A model generated the notes under the pieces. The model ran no database searches. It was not told the origin of the DNA and was given only the letters and a program-made list of their open reading frames with translations. Positions 45,979-55,364 of a DNA stretch of 64,000 bases are shown here, in pieces. The position numbers and the translations under genes are program-made. Position 1 is the first letter of the stretch, and each line of letters opens with the position of its first letter. The DNA is taken from positions 1 to 64,000 of the forward strand of contig NZ_LLWE01000019.1 of the NCBI RefSeq assembly GCF_001562055.1, given 5' to 3'. Source of the DNA: Polycladidibacter stylochi (GTDB lineage: Bacteria; Pseudomonadota; Alphaproteobacteria; Rhizobiales; Stappiaceae).

Positions 45979-46788
45979 ATGAATAAACAAGCACATGAGA
46001 GCGCGGCGATTGTAGCAAAAACCCGCCCTGCAGCATATAAAGTCGGTATTATTCTTGGTTCTGGTCTCGGCTCTTTGGCAACCGAAGTGGAAGATTGCAA
46101 GCGCATTGCGTACAGCGAACTTTCCGGCTTTCCAGTGTCTTCGGTTACCGCGCATGCCAGCGAATTGGTTTTGGGACGTCTGGAAGGTGTTGAAGTTGCC
46201 ATTCTCTCTGGCCGTGCGCACTATTATGAAAGCGGTAACTCTTCCATCATGCGCACCCCGCTGGAAACCTTGAAAGCTTTGGGCTGTGAAATCATCATTG
46301 CTACCAATGCCGCCGGTTCTCTGCGCGAACATATTGCACCCGGTTCTGCCATGCTGATTACCGATCATATTAACTGGTCGGGCTTAAACCCGCTCATCGG
46401 TGAAATGGATGAAAGCCGCTTTACCGATATGTCCCGCGCTTACGACCCCGAGCTGCAAGAGGCGATGCGCAAAGCTGCTAAAACTGCTGGCGTCGAGCTA
46501 CCGGAAGGCGTTTACATGTGGTTCTCCGGCCCGTCATTTGAAACTCCAGCGGAAATCAGAATGGCGCAAACACTGGGCGCTGACGCTGTTGGTATGTCCA
46601 CAGTTCCAGAAGTTATTCTGGCTCGTTTCTTGGGGCTGAAAGTGGCTGCATTCTCCACCATCACCAATATGGGGGCCGGCTTGCAAACACACGATCTCTC
46701 CCATGACGAGACCAAAGAAATTGCACCCAAAGGCGCAAGTAAAATTAAAGCTGTTTTGAAAGCATTTCTTAAAGACCTATCTGTTTGA
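45979..46788 (+). CDS. Purine nucleoside phosphorylase (trimeric type)
   Basis: A 269-aa phosphorylase of the PunA/PNP family that splits inosine, guanosine and their deoxy forms with phosphate. The phosphate-binding segment G-I-I-L-G-S-G-L-G (about 23-31) is present. ATNAAGS (about 108-114), the GPSFETPAE motif (about 182-190) and VGMSTVPE (about 205-212) are also present. It is 9 nt after cdd and 13 nt before deoC. The pentose 1-phosphates it yields are handled by DeoB and DeoC. Ribo- and deoxyribonucleosides are both plausible. Confidence 0.95.
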   Translation: MNKQAHESAAIVAKTRPAAYKVGIILGSGLGSLATEVEDCKRIAYSELSGFPVSSVTAHASELVLGRLEGVEVAILSGRAHYYESGNSSIMRTPLETLKALGCEIIIATNAAGSLREHIAPGSAMLITDHINWSGLNPLIGEMDESRFTDMSRAYDPELQEAMRKAAKTAGVELPEGVYMWFSGPSFETPAEIRMAQTLGADAVGMSTVPEVILARFLGLKVAAFSTITNMGAGLQTHDLSHDETKEIAPKGASKIKAVLKAFLKDLSV

Positions 46789-46801
46789 ACTGGATGTCAT
46801 T

Positions 46802-47581
46802 ATGACGAGTGAAGCGATGAAAGCGGTAGCCAAACGGACGTTGGGCCTGATTGACCTGACCAACCTCAATGACGATTGTACACCAAGCGATATTGAAAAA
46901 CTGGTTGCCAGAGCTACTTGCGAGCACGGCTCGGTGGCCGCTATTTGTATTTACCCGCAATTTATCAAGCAAGCGGCCGAGCTTTTAAAAAGCAGTCCGG
47001 TGCGTATTGCCACAGTGGTCAACTTTCCGCAGGGCGGCGAGGATACGCTTGCTGTTGTCGAGCAAACCCGCCAAGCGGTGGCCGATGGTGCTGACGAGAT
47101 TGACCTTGTGATGCCCTATAAGGCTTTTGCTGCGGGTCGCCGTGGTTTTGCCGAGGACCAGATCAAAAAAGTTCGCGATGCGATTCCCGCACCGGCACAA
47201 TTGAAGGTCATTTTGGAAACCGGCGAGTTGAAAGACCCGCGCCTTATTCATTTGGCATCAGAAATCGCCATTGCCCAAGGTGCTGACTTTATCAAAACCT
47301 CAACCGGTAAGGTTGCTGTTAACGCCACACTGGACGCTGCGGAAATCATGCTCAATGTGCTGCGCGAAACTTCGGTCGAAAACCACCGTCAGGTTGGTTT
47401 TAAGCCTGCAGGTGGTATTCGCAGTCTTGATGATGCGAAAGCCTACCTTGATTTGGCCGACGAGCTTATGGGCCAGAACTGGGTGAGTGCAGCCACATTC
47501 CGTTTTGGTGCCAGCGGCCTGCTCGACGCTGTGATTTCCGGCATTGAAGGACATGAAGAAGAATCGAAGGAGGCTTACTAA
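46802..47581 (+). CDS. deoC: Deoxyribose-phosphate aldolase
   Basis: A 259-aa class I aldolase that cleaves 2-deoxyribose 5-phosphate to glyceraldehyde 3-phosphate and acetaldehyde. The Schiff-base Lys is in the FIKTSTGK motif (about 164-171), and KPAGGIRS (about 201-208) holds the second conserved Lys. [13 protein letters not shown] (about 17-29) is the N-terminal signature, the form found in proteobacterial DeoC. Its stop codon overlaps the deoA start by one base. Confidence 0.97.
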   Translation: MTSEAMKAVAKRTLGLIDLTNLNDDCTPSDIEKLVARATCEHGSVAAICIYPQFIKQAAELLKSSPVRIATVVNFPQGGEDTLAVVEQTRQAVADGADEIDLVMPYKAFAAGRRGFAEDQIKKVRDAIPAPAQLKVILETGELKDPRLIHLASEIAIAQGADFIKTSTGKVAVNATLDAAEIMLNVLRETSVENHRQVGFKPAGGIRSLDDAKAYLDLADELMGQNWVSAATFRFGASGLLDAVISGIEGHEEESKEAY

Positions 47582-48900
47582 TGCTGCCTCAAGAGATTGT
47601 TCGTAAAAAACGCGATGGTGGCACGCTCACCAACGAAGAAATTGCTGCCTTTGTACAGGGCCTAAAAGACAACAGCTTTAGCGAGGGGCAGGTTTCTGCG
47701 CTGGCTATGGCCATTTTCTTCCAAGGCTTAACGCTTGAAGAGCGTATTTCTCTTACCTTAAGCATGCGCGATAGCGGCGAAGTATTGCAATGGCCGGATA
47801 TCGAAGCGCCTATTTTGGACAAGCATTCAACCGGTGGTTTGGGGGATAACGTCTCTCTCATGCTGGCACCGGCCTTGGCGGCCAATGGTGCCGCTGTGCC
47901 GATGATTTCCGGCCGCGGCCTTGGTCATACCGGTGGTACACTCGATAAAATGGAATCGATCCCCGGTTATACAGCTAAGCCGGATAACGACGTTTTCCAT
48001 AATGCTGTGAAAGATATTGGTTGCGCTATTATCGGCCAAACGGGCGATTTAGCGCCTGCCGATAAACGCTTTTACGGCATTCGCGATGTAACCGGAACAG
48101 TTGAGAGCCTAGACCTCATCACCGCCTCTATTTTGTCCAAAAAGCTGGCAGCAGGTTTGCAAACCCTTGTTTTGGATGTGAAATGGGGCTCAGGTGCCTT
48201 CATGCAAACTTATGAGCAAGGTAAAGCACTGGCTGAAAGCCTTGTCCGTGTGGCAAATGGAGCGGGCGTAAAAACCTCGGCACTTCTAACGGATATGAAC
48301 CAGTCTCTGGCCTCTGCTGCCGGTAACGCTGTTGAAGTACAGAATGCCGTTGACTTTTTGAAAGGCACCCACATCGACAACCGTCTATGGGATGTGACTG
48401 TAGCCCAAGGTGGTGAAGCGCTGGCAAATGCGGGCCTAAGTGAGTCGGTCGAAGCGGGCTGCGAAGCCATGCGCCGCGCTTTCCAGTCTGGTAAAGCGGC
48501 GGAGCTGTTCGGTAAAATGGTTGCTCATCTGGGCGGCCCGACAGACTTTATGGAAAAAACCGAGCTTTATTTGGAAAAAGCACCGCTTGAAGTGCCTGTT
48601 TACGCACCAGAGCCGGGGCTTGTGACTAAAGTTAACGCCCGTGCCGTTGGTTTGGCTGTGGTTGAGCTAGGTGGTGGCCGTGTAAAACCAGAGGATGACG
48701 TTGACCCTGCCGTTGGCCTGACAAGTATCGCAGAGATTGGCTGCACAGTGGATAGTGATAACCCGATTGCGATAGTTCATGCCCGTACGCAAGAGCAAGT
48801 GGAACGGGCGCAAGCCGTGCTTCTTGATGCCTACAGCATCGGCAATGCAAGCGAGGTGGAAGAACACCCAATAATTGGTGAATGTATCGCTCCACTATAA
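47581..48900 (+). CDS. deoA: Thymidine phosphorylase
   Basis: A 439-aa dimeric pyrimidine phosphorylase that converts thymidine or deoxyuridine and phosphate to the base and deoxyribose 1-phosphate. The nucleoside-phosphorylase signature [16 protein letters not shown] (about 109-124) and the phosphate-binding K-H-S-T-G-G-L-G-D (about 81-89) are complete. A C-terminal domain follows after about residue 340. The ATG overlaps the deoC stop. A gap of 106 nt separates it from deoB. Confidence 0.97.
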   Translation: MLPQEIVRKKRDGGTLTNEEIAAFVQGLKDNSFSEGQVSALAMAIFFQGLTLEERISLTLSMRDSGEVLQWPDIEAPILDKHSTGGLGDNVSLMLAPALAANGAAVPMISGRGLGHTGGTLDKMESIPGYTAKPDNDVFHNAVKDIGCAIIGQTGDLAPADKRFYGIRDVTGTVESLDLITASILSKKLAAGLQTLVLDVKWGSGAFMQTYEQGKALAESLVRVANGAGVKTSALLTDMNQSLASAAGNAVEVQNAVDFLKGTHIDNRLWDVTVAQGGEALANAGLSESVEAGCEAMRRAFQSGKAAELFGKMVAHLGGPTDFMEKTELYLEKAPLEVPVYAPEPGLVTKVNARAVGLAVVELGGGRVKPEDDVDPAVGLTSIAEIGCTVDSDNPIAIVHARTQEQVERAQAVLLDAYSIGNASEVEEHPIIGECIAPL

Positions 48901-49006
48901 CTCTCTGCTTGAAAAAATCTCTAAATGAGATATTTTCCTTGTGGTGAATATTTTTGCAAGACGCTTTCGCTTGTCGTGGAAGCGCCTGCTACCTAAGGAA
49001 AATTAC

Positions 49007-50227
49007 ATGCCAAAAGCAATAATATGTGTGCTCGACAGCTTTGGGATTGGAGCATCTGCCGATGCTGAAGTGTTTGGCGATACCGGCTCCGATACGCTGG
49101 GCCATATTGCCAAGGCATGTGCTGAAGGTCAGGCAAACAAAGAAGGTGTTCGCAGTGGTCCTTTATCTTTGCCGAATATGGACCGTTTGGGTTTAGGCGC
49201 GGCTGCGCGTGCTTCCACCGGTAAGCAGGTCCCAGGTTTAGATTTTAAGGGCGAGCCGGAAGCGCTGTGGGGCTATGCCAAAGAAATTTCCAAAGGTAAA
49301 GATACCCCTTCCGGCCATTGGGAAATCGCTGGTGTTCCTGTGTTGTTTGACTGGGGTTACTTCTCTGAGCTTGAAAATAGTTTTCCGCAAGAGCTGCTCG
49401 ATCAAATCTATGCTGCCAATGATTTTGACGATGCATTATGCCTCGCGCATGGTTCGGGCACAGAGGTGATCGCCAAATTCGGCGAGGAACATGTAAAAAC
49501 TGGCAAGCCGATTTTTTATACCTCCGCCGATAGCGTATTCCAGATTGCCGCGCACGAAGAAGCTTTTGGTCTTGATAGACTCTTAAAGCTATGTGAGTTC
49601 GTACGTGAAATCATAGAGCCCTATAACATTGGCCGTGTTATTGCCCGCCCGTTTATCGGTAATGCCGAACAAGGGTTTGAACGTACTGCAAACCGCCGTG
49701 ATTACTCAGTATTACCACCGGCGCCCACCGTTCTGGACCATTTGAAAGACGCGGACCGTCAAGTTATTGCAGTTGGGAAAATCTCCGATATCTATGCCCA
49801 TCAAGGGATAACCAAGCTTTTCAAAGGCGCAGGAAATGACCAGCTCTTTGATAGGGCACTCGAAGCGGTTGATTTAGCAAAAGAGGGCGATTTGGTATTC
49901 GCCAATTTTGTTGACTTCGACATGCTTTATGGTCATCGCCGCGATGTGGTTGGCTATGCGGCAGCGTTAGAGCACTTTGATCGCCGTCTGCCAGAACTCA
50001 TGGACAAGATGAACGAGGGTGATCTGTTGTTGCTCACCGCTGATCATGGGTGCGACCCCACATGGCAAGGTACTGACCATACGCGTGAACATGTACCGGT
50101 TTTGACCTATGTTAAAGGCAAGCCGGGCCGTAACATTGGTGAGCGCGAAACCTTTGCCGATATGGGCGCGTCAATCGCGGCCTTTTTGAACGTCAAACAA
50201 AGCGAGCACGGCAGCAGCTACCTTTAA
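49007..50227 (+). CDS. deoB: Phosphopentomutase
   Basis: A 406-aa alkaline-phosphatase-superfamily mutase that interconverts ribose or deoxyribose 1-phosphate and 5-phosphate. Metal ligands lie in VLDSFGIGA (about 7-15, Asp), GSDTLGHIA (with the phosphorylated Thr around 30) and [19 protein letters not shown] near residues 345-364. The ATG at 49007 follows AAGGAA closely and begins the family sequence; the frame is open 22 codons further upstream. It links PNP and DeoA products to DeoC and the pentose phosphate pathway. Confidence 0.97.
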   Translation: MPKAIICVLDSFGIGASADAEVFGDTGSDTLGHIAKACAEGQANKEGVRSGPLSLPNMDRLGLGAAARASTGKQVPGLDFKGEPEALWGYAKEISKGKDTPSGHWEIAGVPVLFDWGYFSELENSFPQELLDQIYAANDFDDALCLAHGSGTEVIAKFGEEHVKTGKPIFYTSADSVFQIAAHEEAFGLDRLLKLCEFVREIIEPYNIGRVIARPFIGNAEQGFERTANRRDYSVLPPAPTVLDHLKDADRQVIAVGKISDIYAHQGITKLFKGAGNDQLFDRALEAVDLAKEGDLVFANFVDFDMLYGHRRDVVGYAAALEHFDRRLPELMDKMNEGDLLLLTADHGCDPTWQGTDHTREHVPVLTYVKGKPGRNIGERETFADMGASIAAFLNVKQSEHGSSYL

Positions 50228-50257
50228 ACTGCTGCAAGCGCATGCAACACGAACTTT

Positions 50258-50279
50258 AAAGGCTGCGTTTGCAGCCTTT
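50258..50279 (+). other. Hairpin between deoB and add
   Basis: A perfect 9-bp stem AAAGGCTGC (50258-50266) with GCAGCCTTT (50271-50279) and a 4-nt loop, 31 nt after the deoB stop codon. The short T-run is followed by CCC, so termination would be weak or partial. Confidence 0.5.
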
Positions 50280-50375
50280 CCCATATATGCCAAGGGCATA
50301 CTGATTGAAGAATAACGGTAATGGGGCATCTGCGGATACTTTGCTGTATCATTTGCTCCAAAAGGCTTGATAAAA

Positions 50376-51386
50376 ATGATAGAAAATCCCGGTTTAATAC
50401 CTCGTGCTGAATTACATTGCCATATTGAAGGGGCCGCAACACCCGATTTGGTGCGTGTACAAGCGGAAAAGTATAATGAGGATGTTTCACGCCTGTTTGA
50501 TGATAATGGCGATTACAATTGGCATGACTTTAGCACGTTTTTATCGCAATATGATGTGGCTGCAGGCTTGTTTCGTAGTGCCGAAGACTATGCTTTACTC
50601 TCTGAAACCTATTTTCGCATGCTGGCCGCCGAAGGAGCGATTTACGGTGAGGTATTTGTTTCGCCCGATCATGCCAAACTGGCTGGTTTAAGTTATGCCA
50701 CCTATCTGGACGCTTTGGGTGAAGGCATCATGCGTGCCCGTCAGGCAAATGGTATCGAAGGGCGCATGATTGCCACCGGTGTGCGCCATTTTGGTGAAAA
50801 GTCTGTTGAAATGGCAGCTCAGGAAGCCGTTAACACGCCGCATCCGCTTATGACCGGTTTTGGTATCGCGGGCGATGAACGGCAGGGCCACCCGGCCAAC
50901 TTCGCCAAAGCATTCCAGATCGCTAAAGAAGCAGGTTTGGGCCTCACCGCCCACGCTGGCGAGTTTGGTGGCCCGGAAAGCGTGCGCGGGGCGCTGGATT
51001 TCTTCGGCGTCAGCCGTATCGGCCATGGTGTGCGAGCTATAGAAGATGCAGACTTGGTCCGCCGTCTGGTGGATGAAGAAATCACGCTCGAGGTTTGCCC
51101 ACACTCTAACGTCTCGCTCGGCGTTTACGAAAACCTGCGTTTCCATCCTATTAATCGCCTGCGCCAAGCCGGTGTTAAAGTGACTTTAAGTTCGGATGAT
51201 CCCCCCTTCTTCCACACAACACTGGGTAAAGAATATGTTCAGATGACGGAAGTTTTCGGTTGGGATCAGTTGGTACTTGCAGAAATGACAGCAAATTCTA
51301 TTGCTGCGGCTTTTTGCGATGATACCACCAAAGCCAAACTGCAAGAGCAGTTGGATACTGCGCTAGCTGCATTACCGCAACAATAA
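50376..51386 (+). CDS. add: Adenosine deaminase
   Basis: A 336-aa zinc hydrolase of the adenyl-deaminase family that turns (deoxy)adenosine into (deoxy)inosine, which PNP then cleaves. The metal site H-C-H is in AELHCHIEGA (about 12-21). The catalytic Glu is in LTAHAGEFGG (about 190-199), a conserved His in IGHGVRA (about 218-224), and the Asp pair in SSDDPPFF (about 276-283). The ATG at 50376 is preferred to a TTG three codons earlier. Adenine deaminase is the main alternative within the family, but the nucleoside cluster favours adenosine. Confidence 0.88.
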   Translation: MIENPGLIPRAELHCHIEGAATPDLVRVQAEKYNEDVSRLFDDNGDYNWHDFSTFLSQYDVAAGLFRSAEDYALLSETYFRMLAAEGAIYGEVFVSPDHAKLAGLSYATYLDALGEGIMRARQANGIEGRMIATGVRHFGEKSVEMAAQEAVNTPHPLMTGFGIAGDERQGHPANFAKAFQIAKEAGLGLTAHAGEFGGPESVRGALDFFGVSRIGHGVRAIEDADLVRRLVDEEITLEVCPHSNVSLGVYENLRFHPINRLRQAGVKVTLSSDDPPFFHTTLGKEYVQMTEVFGWDQLVLAEMTANSIAAAFCDDTTKAKLQEQLDTALAALPQQ

Positions 51387-51521
51387 ATAAAACTGAAGAT
51401 AGCCGGTTGAGCGTGAGCGCTCCGCTGGCTTTCAGGCTTAAGCTGTGTAACAAGAGCTTGGTTGTGGCTGGATAGATCAATACTAAGCCACATTGCTAAT
51501 TCATAACTGAATGAGACCCGC

Positions 51522-52763
51522 ATGACCCCATCGAACGGCAACTCCGCAGCTCTTTATCTTCTCACTCCAGCGGCCGTTCGTGCGCAATCACAAAAACTGT
51601 TCGAGCTGGCATGTCAAAACACTTTAAGCCATAGCCGCTTGGAAAAGGAAAAACTGGCCCCGCTAGCTGATAAGCTAATACAGCTAATGCAGGAAAAGGC
51701 GCAGGACGGTGCTATTGGCCCGCTCACATGTTGGCGTGACTTCGAGTGCGGCGCACTGGATCGATGGGGCCTGATTGCTGGCGGACGTGGTTTTGAAGCG
51801 CCTGAAGAAATGGCTTATGCTGCTATAGACTTGGCGGTTGTAACCTCTCTTTTTGCTACAGAACCTAACCAGCACTGGCAATATGATGCTCCTCTCAGTG
51901 GTGAAACTTTGCAAGGGCGTGAGGCAATGGCAAATGCGGTTTTGAATATGTTCACTTCCGGGGCGTTTTCGGCGAAGGCAGAAGACCCGCTACGTGTGGA
52001 TGCAGAAATTCTTATGGCGCTGCAAGACGAGGAAGTAACACAATCTTTACAGCTGACATCAAGAAATGCTCTTGAGGGTTTTAAAGAGCGAACCCGGCGC
52101 TTGCGTGCGCTTGGTGAAGCCCTAGCCATGCGCGGCGATTTATTCGAGCAAGGCGGCGATATTCGCCCGGGCTTTTTGTTTCACCACCTGCAAGAGATTG
52201 CACAGGAAGCGCCGCTAACGGCTGCCAAATTACTGGACTTGCTACAAGAGGGCATCAGCCCGGTTTGGAAAAATGCCCCGACGATGGATGGCGTTAATCT
52301 GGGGGATACCGCCAAACATAGTATGTTGGGCAAGGAAGGCGACCCCGCGCAATTGGTTCCCTTACACTGCCAGATGCAGTGGATGACAAACAGCATAATT
52401 GAAGCTTTAATGTGGATTGGTTTTGAGGTCCAGAACTGGAATACACTCACAGCCTGTACCAACCTGAGGTGCGTTGAAACCTTTTTGCAGGCCGGAGTTC
52501 TAACCCAGTCTTTGAACGACTGTGAAGCAACGCCACTGGCTTTTGATGATGAGTCCCTTGTGGAGCTGCGGGCACTGTCAATTATCTTAGTGGAAGAGCT
52601 TGCCGTTATCATTTGCCAAAAATTAGAGCTAACGCGCGAGCAACTGCCCTTACCTTGTATTGCCAGTGTTCTTGAATGGTATCACCAGTGGCAAAATGCC
52701 TCGCAAAATACAAAACTTAAGGGCAAGACGATTAACTTGCGCTATGATAACCCAGTCTACTAG
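51522..52763 (+). CDS. DUF1688 (URC4/Urg3) uracil-catabolism protein
   Basis: A 413-aa cytoplasmic protein of the DUF1688 family. The family hallmark W-R-x-F-E-x-G-x-x-D-R-W is intact at 71-82. Later family blocks also match: RPGFLFHHLQ (about 212-221), NLGDTAKHS, VPLHCQMQWMTNSIIEAL and a C-terminal LPLPCIASVLEW. In yeast and some bacteria the family member URC4 is needed for the URC pathway of uracil degradation, in which uracil first becomes UMP. Its biochemical step is not established. Here it stands between add and upp, 182 nt before upp, which fits that pathway. The URC1-like GTP-cyclohydrolase gene is not in the window. Confidence 0.85.
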   Translation: MTPSNGNSAALYLLTPAAVRAQSQKLFELACQNTLSHSRLEKEKLAPLADKLIQLMQEKAQDGAIGPLTCWRDFECGALDRWGLIAGGRGFEAPEEMAYAAIDLAVVTSLFATEPNQHWQYDAPLSGETLQGREAMANAVLNMFTSGAFSAKAEDPLRVDAEILMALQDEEVTQSLQLTSRNALEGFKERTRRLRALGEALAMRGDLFEQGGDIRPGFLFHHLQEIAQEAPLTAAKLLDLLQEGISPVWKNAPTMDGVNLGDTAKHSMLGKEGDPAQLVPLHCQMQWMTNSIIEALMWIGFEVQNWNTLTACTNLRCVETFLQAGVLTQSLNDCEATPLAFDDESLVELRALSIILVEELAVIICQKLELTREQLPLPCIASVLEWYHQWQNASQNTKLKGKTINLRYDNPVY

Positions 52764-52945
52764 GCGTAAGAACTGGACAGCTCCATAATAAATTGTCAAA
52801 GGTGTGCTGAATAGGAACACTTTATACCTTGCGTGTTACACGTAATAACGCGTTCAACGTAAGTACACCGCTTACTAAACTACGAATTGAAAACGTCGTA
52901 AGTGCCAAAGGCGCAGCTTACAGGGTCACAAAAAAGAGGAAGATC

Positions 52946-53572
52946 ATGCCCGCAACAGTTATCGACCATCCACTTGTTCAGCACAAACTGACCCATATGC
53001 GCATGAAGGAAACCCCAACGCAGGACTTTCGCCGCTTGTTGCGCGAAATCTCGCACCTTCTTTGCTACGAAGTCACACGCAATCTGGAGCTGACAACAAC
53101 ACGCATTGAAACGCCGCTTATGGAAACCGAGTCACCGGTACTGGCAGGCAAGAAGTTGGTTTTTGCTTCAATTCTACGCGCTGGTAACGGCCTGCTTGAA
53201 GGCATGTTAGAGCTGGTACCTTCTGCACGTGTGGCACATATTGGCCTTTATCGCGACCCCAAGACGCTTGAGGCCGTTGAATACTACTTTAAAGCCCCGG
53301 CTCAAATGGATGAACGGCTGACAATTGTTGTTGACCCAATGCTTGCAACAGCCAACTCGGCCATTGCTGCTGTTGAGCGCTTGAAAAAACGCGGTGCCAA
53401 TCGCATGGTCTTTGTTTGCCTGCTGGCAGCTCCTGAGGGTGTTGAGCGCTTTTCCAAGGCACATCCGGATGTGCCAATTTTCACCGCTTCTATTGATGAT
53501 GGTTTAAACGAAAAGAGTTATATTCTGCCCGGCCTTGGTGATGCGGGCGACCGGATGTACGGCACCAAATAA
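52946..53572 (+). CDS. upp: Uracil phosphoribosyltransferase
   Basis: A 208-aa enzyme, the typical Upp length, that makes UMP from uracil and PRPP. Family motifs present are [13 protein letters not shown] (about 23-35), [12 protein letters not shown] (about 72-83) and the PRPP-binding [14 protein letters not shown] (about 128-141, more usually ATGGS). The C-terminal uracil-binding [13 protein letters not shown] (196-208) is also present. The ATG at 52946 has AAGAGGAA upstream. It ends the nucleoside cluster, before a strong terminator. It can serve salvage and, with the DUF1688 protein, the first step of URC catabolism. Confidence 0.97.
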   Translation: MPATVIDHPLVQHKLTHMRMKETPTQDFRRLLREISHLLCYEVTRNLELTTTRIETPLMETESPVLAGKKLVFASILRAGNGLLEGMLELVPSARVAHIGLYRDPKTLEAVEYYFKAPAQMDERLTIVVDPMLATANSAIAAVERLKKRGANRMVFVCLLAAPEGVERFSKAHPDVPIFTASIDDGLNEKSYILPGLGDAGDRMYGTK

Positions 53573-53599
53573 CTGGCAGACAGCATAATACAGTTTTAT

Positions 53600-53632
53600 A
53601 ACCCCTGTGGCCGAAGCCATGGGGGTTTTTGT
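53600..53632 (+). terminator. Intrinsic terminator closing the nucleoside cluster
   Basis: Positions 53600-53611 pair with 53616-53627 along 12 bp (two wobble pairs) around a CGAA loop, followed by TTTTTG. It lies 28 nt after the upp stop codon. Confidence 0.88.
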
Positions 53633-53789
53633 TTGCAAATCGGGAATAGTCGTTGCAACCTGAGGTAATCTAGGCGAATTTGTCTTAGTAAAGTATTTCA
53701 CATTGAAGCCGCGTCTTGTCAGCCCCTGGCTGTATTTCCAAAGGTGCCGTGTTGTACCCACCGAAACTACGCAGAACAACAGGTGTATT

Positions 53790-54689
53790 ATGATAGTTGT
53801 TTTCGGATCGATAAACCTTGATCTTGTTGTGCGCGTAGATAAGTTGCCAAGAGCGGGCGAGACAGTATCAGGCCCAGACCTACAGCATTTTGCGGGTGGT
53901 AAAGGTGCAAACCAGGCTTTGGCAGCCAGAAGGGCAGGTGCAAAGGTGAAGCTGGTTGGCGCTGTAGGGACAGATGCTTTTGCCAAACCGGCGCTGGCTA
54001 ATCTCGAGACGGCAGGAGTAGACATAGCCAATGTTGCAACGGTTCGCGGTGCAACAGGCACTGCCATGATTGGTGTTGATCAACATGGTGAAAATCAGAT
54101 TATCGTTGCCAGTGGTGCCAATCAGGCAGTGCGATCAAGCCAGCTCAAAGGACAATTGCAAGCAGGCGATACATTGTTGCTACAACTTGAGTTGCCAATG
54201 GAAACCATTCACCGGGCACTATCCTTAGCCCATAAGGCGGAAATGCGCACCATTATGAATATTGCGCCGTTCAAAAGTGAATGCCTTGCATCTATGCTGC
54301 CACTTGTCGATATTATTGTTGCCAATGAGAGTGAAGCCGCCGCCCTTGCGCAAACACTAGGCTATGAAAAGCCTTTGGAAGAGCTGGTCCATGAACTTTT
54401 TACCAAGGGGATACAACTTGTTGTCACCTTGGGTGAAAAGGGATGTATAGCAATGGTTGAAAATGAGCTGCTGCGTGTGCCTTCTCCGCACATTAACCCA
54501 ATAGACACCACCGGCGCGGGTGATAGTTTTGTAGGTGGGCTTGCCGCCGCACTGGATGCCGGGGCGACTTTTGAGCAAGCGCTGCGCCAGGCGAGTGCGG
54601 CAGGTGCTTTGGCTTGTACCAAGCAGGGTGCCCAAACCAGCGCACCCGATCAACAAGAAATTTTGTGTTTGGCCTCGCAGCTCACGTAA
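53790..54689 (+). CDS. rbsK: Ribokinase
   Basis: A 299-aa PfkB-family sugar kinase that phosphorylates ribose at O-5. The N-terminal FGSINLDLVVRVDKLP, the substrate motif HFAGGKGANQAL (about 37-48) and the catalytic D-T-T-G-A-G-D-S-F-V-G-G (about 240-251) with the Asp base are present. The ATG at 53790 starts the family sequence. It follows the nucleoside cluster after its terminator, so it has its own promoter. No ribose transporter is near, and it may use ribose freed from nucleosides. Confidence 0.93.
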   Translation: MIVVFGSINLDLVVRVDKLPRAGETVSGPDLQHFAGGKGANQALAARRAGAKVKLVGAVGTDAFAKPALANLETAGVDIANVATVRGATGTAMIGVDQHGENQIIVASGANQAVRSSQLKGQLQAGDTLLLQLELPMETIHRALSLAHKAEMRTIMNIAPFKSECLASMLPLVDIIVANESEAAALAQTLGYEKPLEELVHELFTKGIQLVVTLGEKGCIAMVENELLRVPSPHINPIDTTGAGDSFVGGLAAALDAGATFEQALRQASAAGALACTKQGAQTSAPDQQEILCLASQLT

Positions 54690-54716
54690 TGGGCCTGTAC
54701 CCCAAGGAAAATAACC

Positions 54717-55223
54717 TTGCGTTTTTATTTATTTATCGCCCTTTTTCTAGTTGCATTAGCTGCTGTTATCCCTGACCTGCTACAGCGCACGTTGAGTGTG
54801 CTACAAGCTCAAAACCAAGATCAAACAGCCATAAGTAAAAGCAATGCCTATGGAATACGTTTAAAGGAAAACAGCCAAAACCAGTACGTTGTGCCGGTGC
54901 GAATAAATAGTTATCGAACACAGGCATTGATTGACACGGGTGCCAATACCACCGCTATACCTGCAACCATTGCCCGTAAAGCAGGTATTAGATTATCGCA
55001 CCACATGTTTACATCACAAGCAACAACCGCTGGCGGGCAGGTTAAAACAGCACAAGTGCGATTGAGAAAGCTTGAAGTTGGCCATTTATCTATTCAAGGC
55101 GCGGATGCAATTGTTATCGAGGAAGGCAAGCTGAAAACCGTTCTCTTAGGCATGACTGCATTGAAAAGATTAGGCAAGCTGACCATTGAAGATGGTGAGC
55201 TGATTTTGAAGGGTAATGACTGA
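54717..55223 (+). CDS. Retropepsin-like aspartic protease (TIGR02281 type)
   Basis: A 168-aa membrane-anchored protein with an N-terminal hydrophobic helix (about 2-19) and a clan AA aspartic protease domain (about 58-165). The active-site motif is LIDTGANTTAIP (about 76-87), and the family ends with LLGMTALKRL. Proteins of this kind act as dimers, probably in the periplasm. The start is TTG with AAGGAA 8 nt upstream, 27 nt after rbsK, and no better start was seen. Substrates are unknown. Confidence 0.88.
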   Translation: MRFYLFIALFLVALAAVIPDLLQRTLSVLQAQNQDQTAISKSNAYGIRLKENSQNQYVVPVRINSYRTQALIDTGANTTAIPATIARKAGIRLSHHMFTSQATTAGGQVKTAQVRLRKLEVGHLSIQGADAIVIEEGKLKTVLLGMTALKRLGKLTIEDGELILKGND

Positions 55224-55364
55224 AGCCTCTCGCGGCTTAATAGAGACATTAACAACGGTCTTACCAGTGTAATTAGCATAGATACGATTTTAAGCAGCAA
55301 TTGATAGGAATGGTTTTCACGGCAAGTAATGGATAACAAATAGCTTGCGCGTGAGGGGGGAAGT

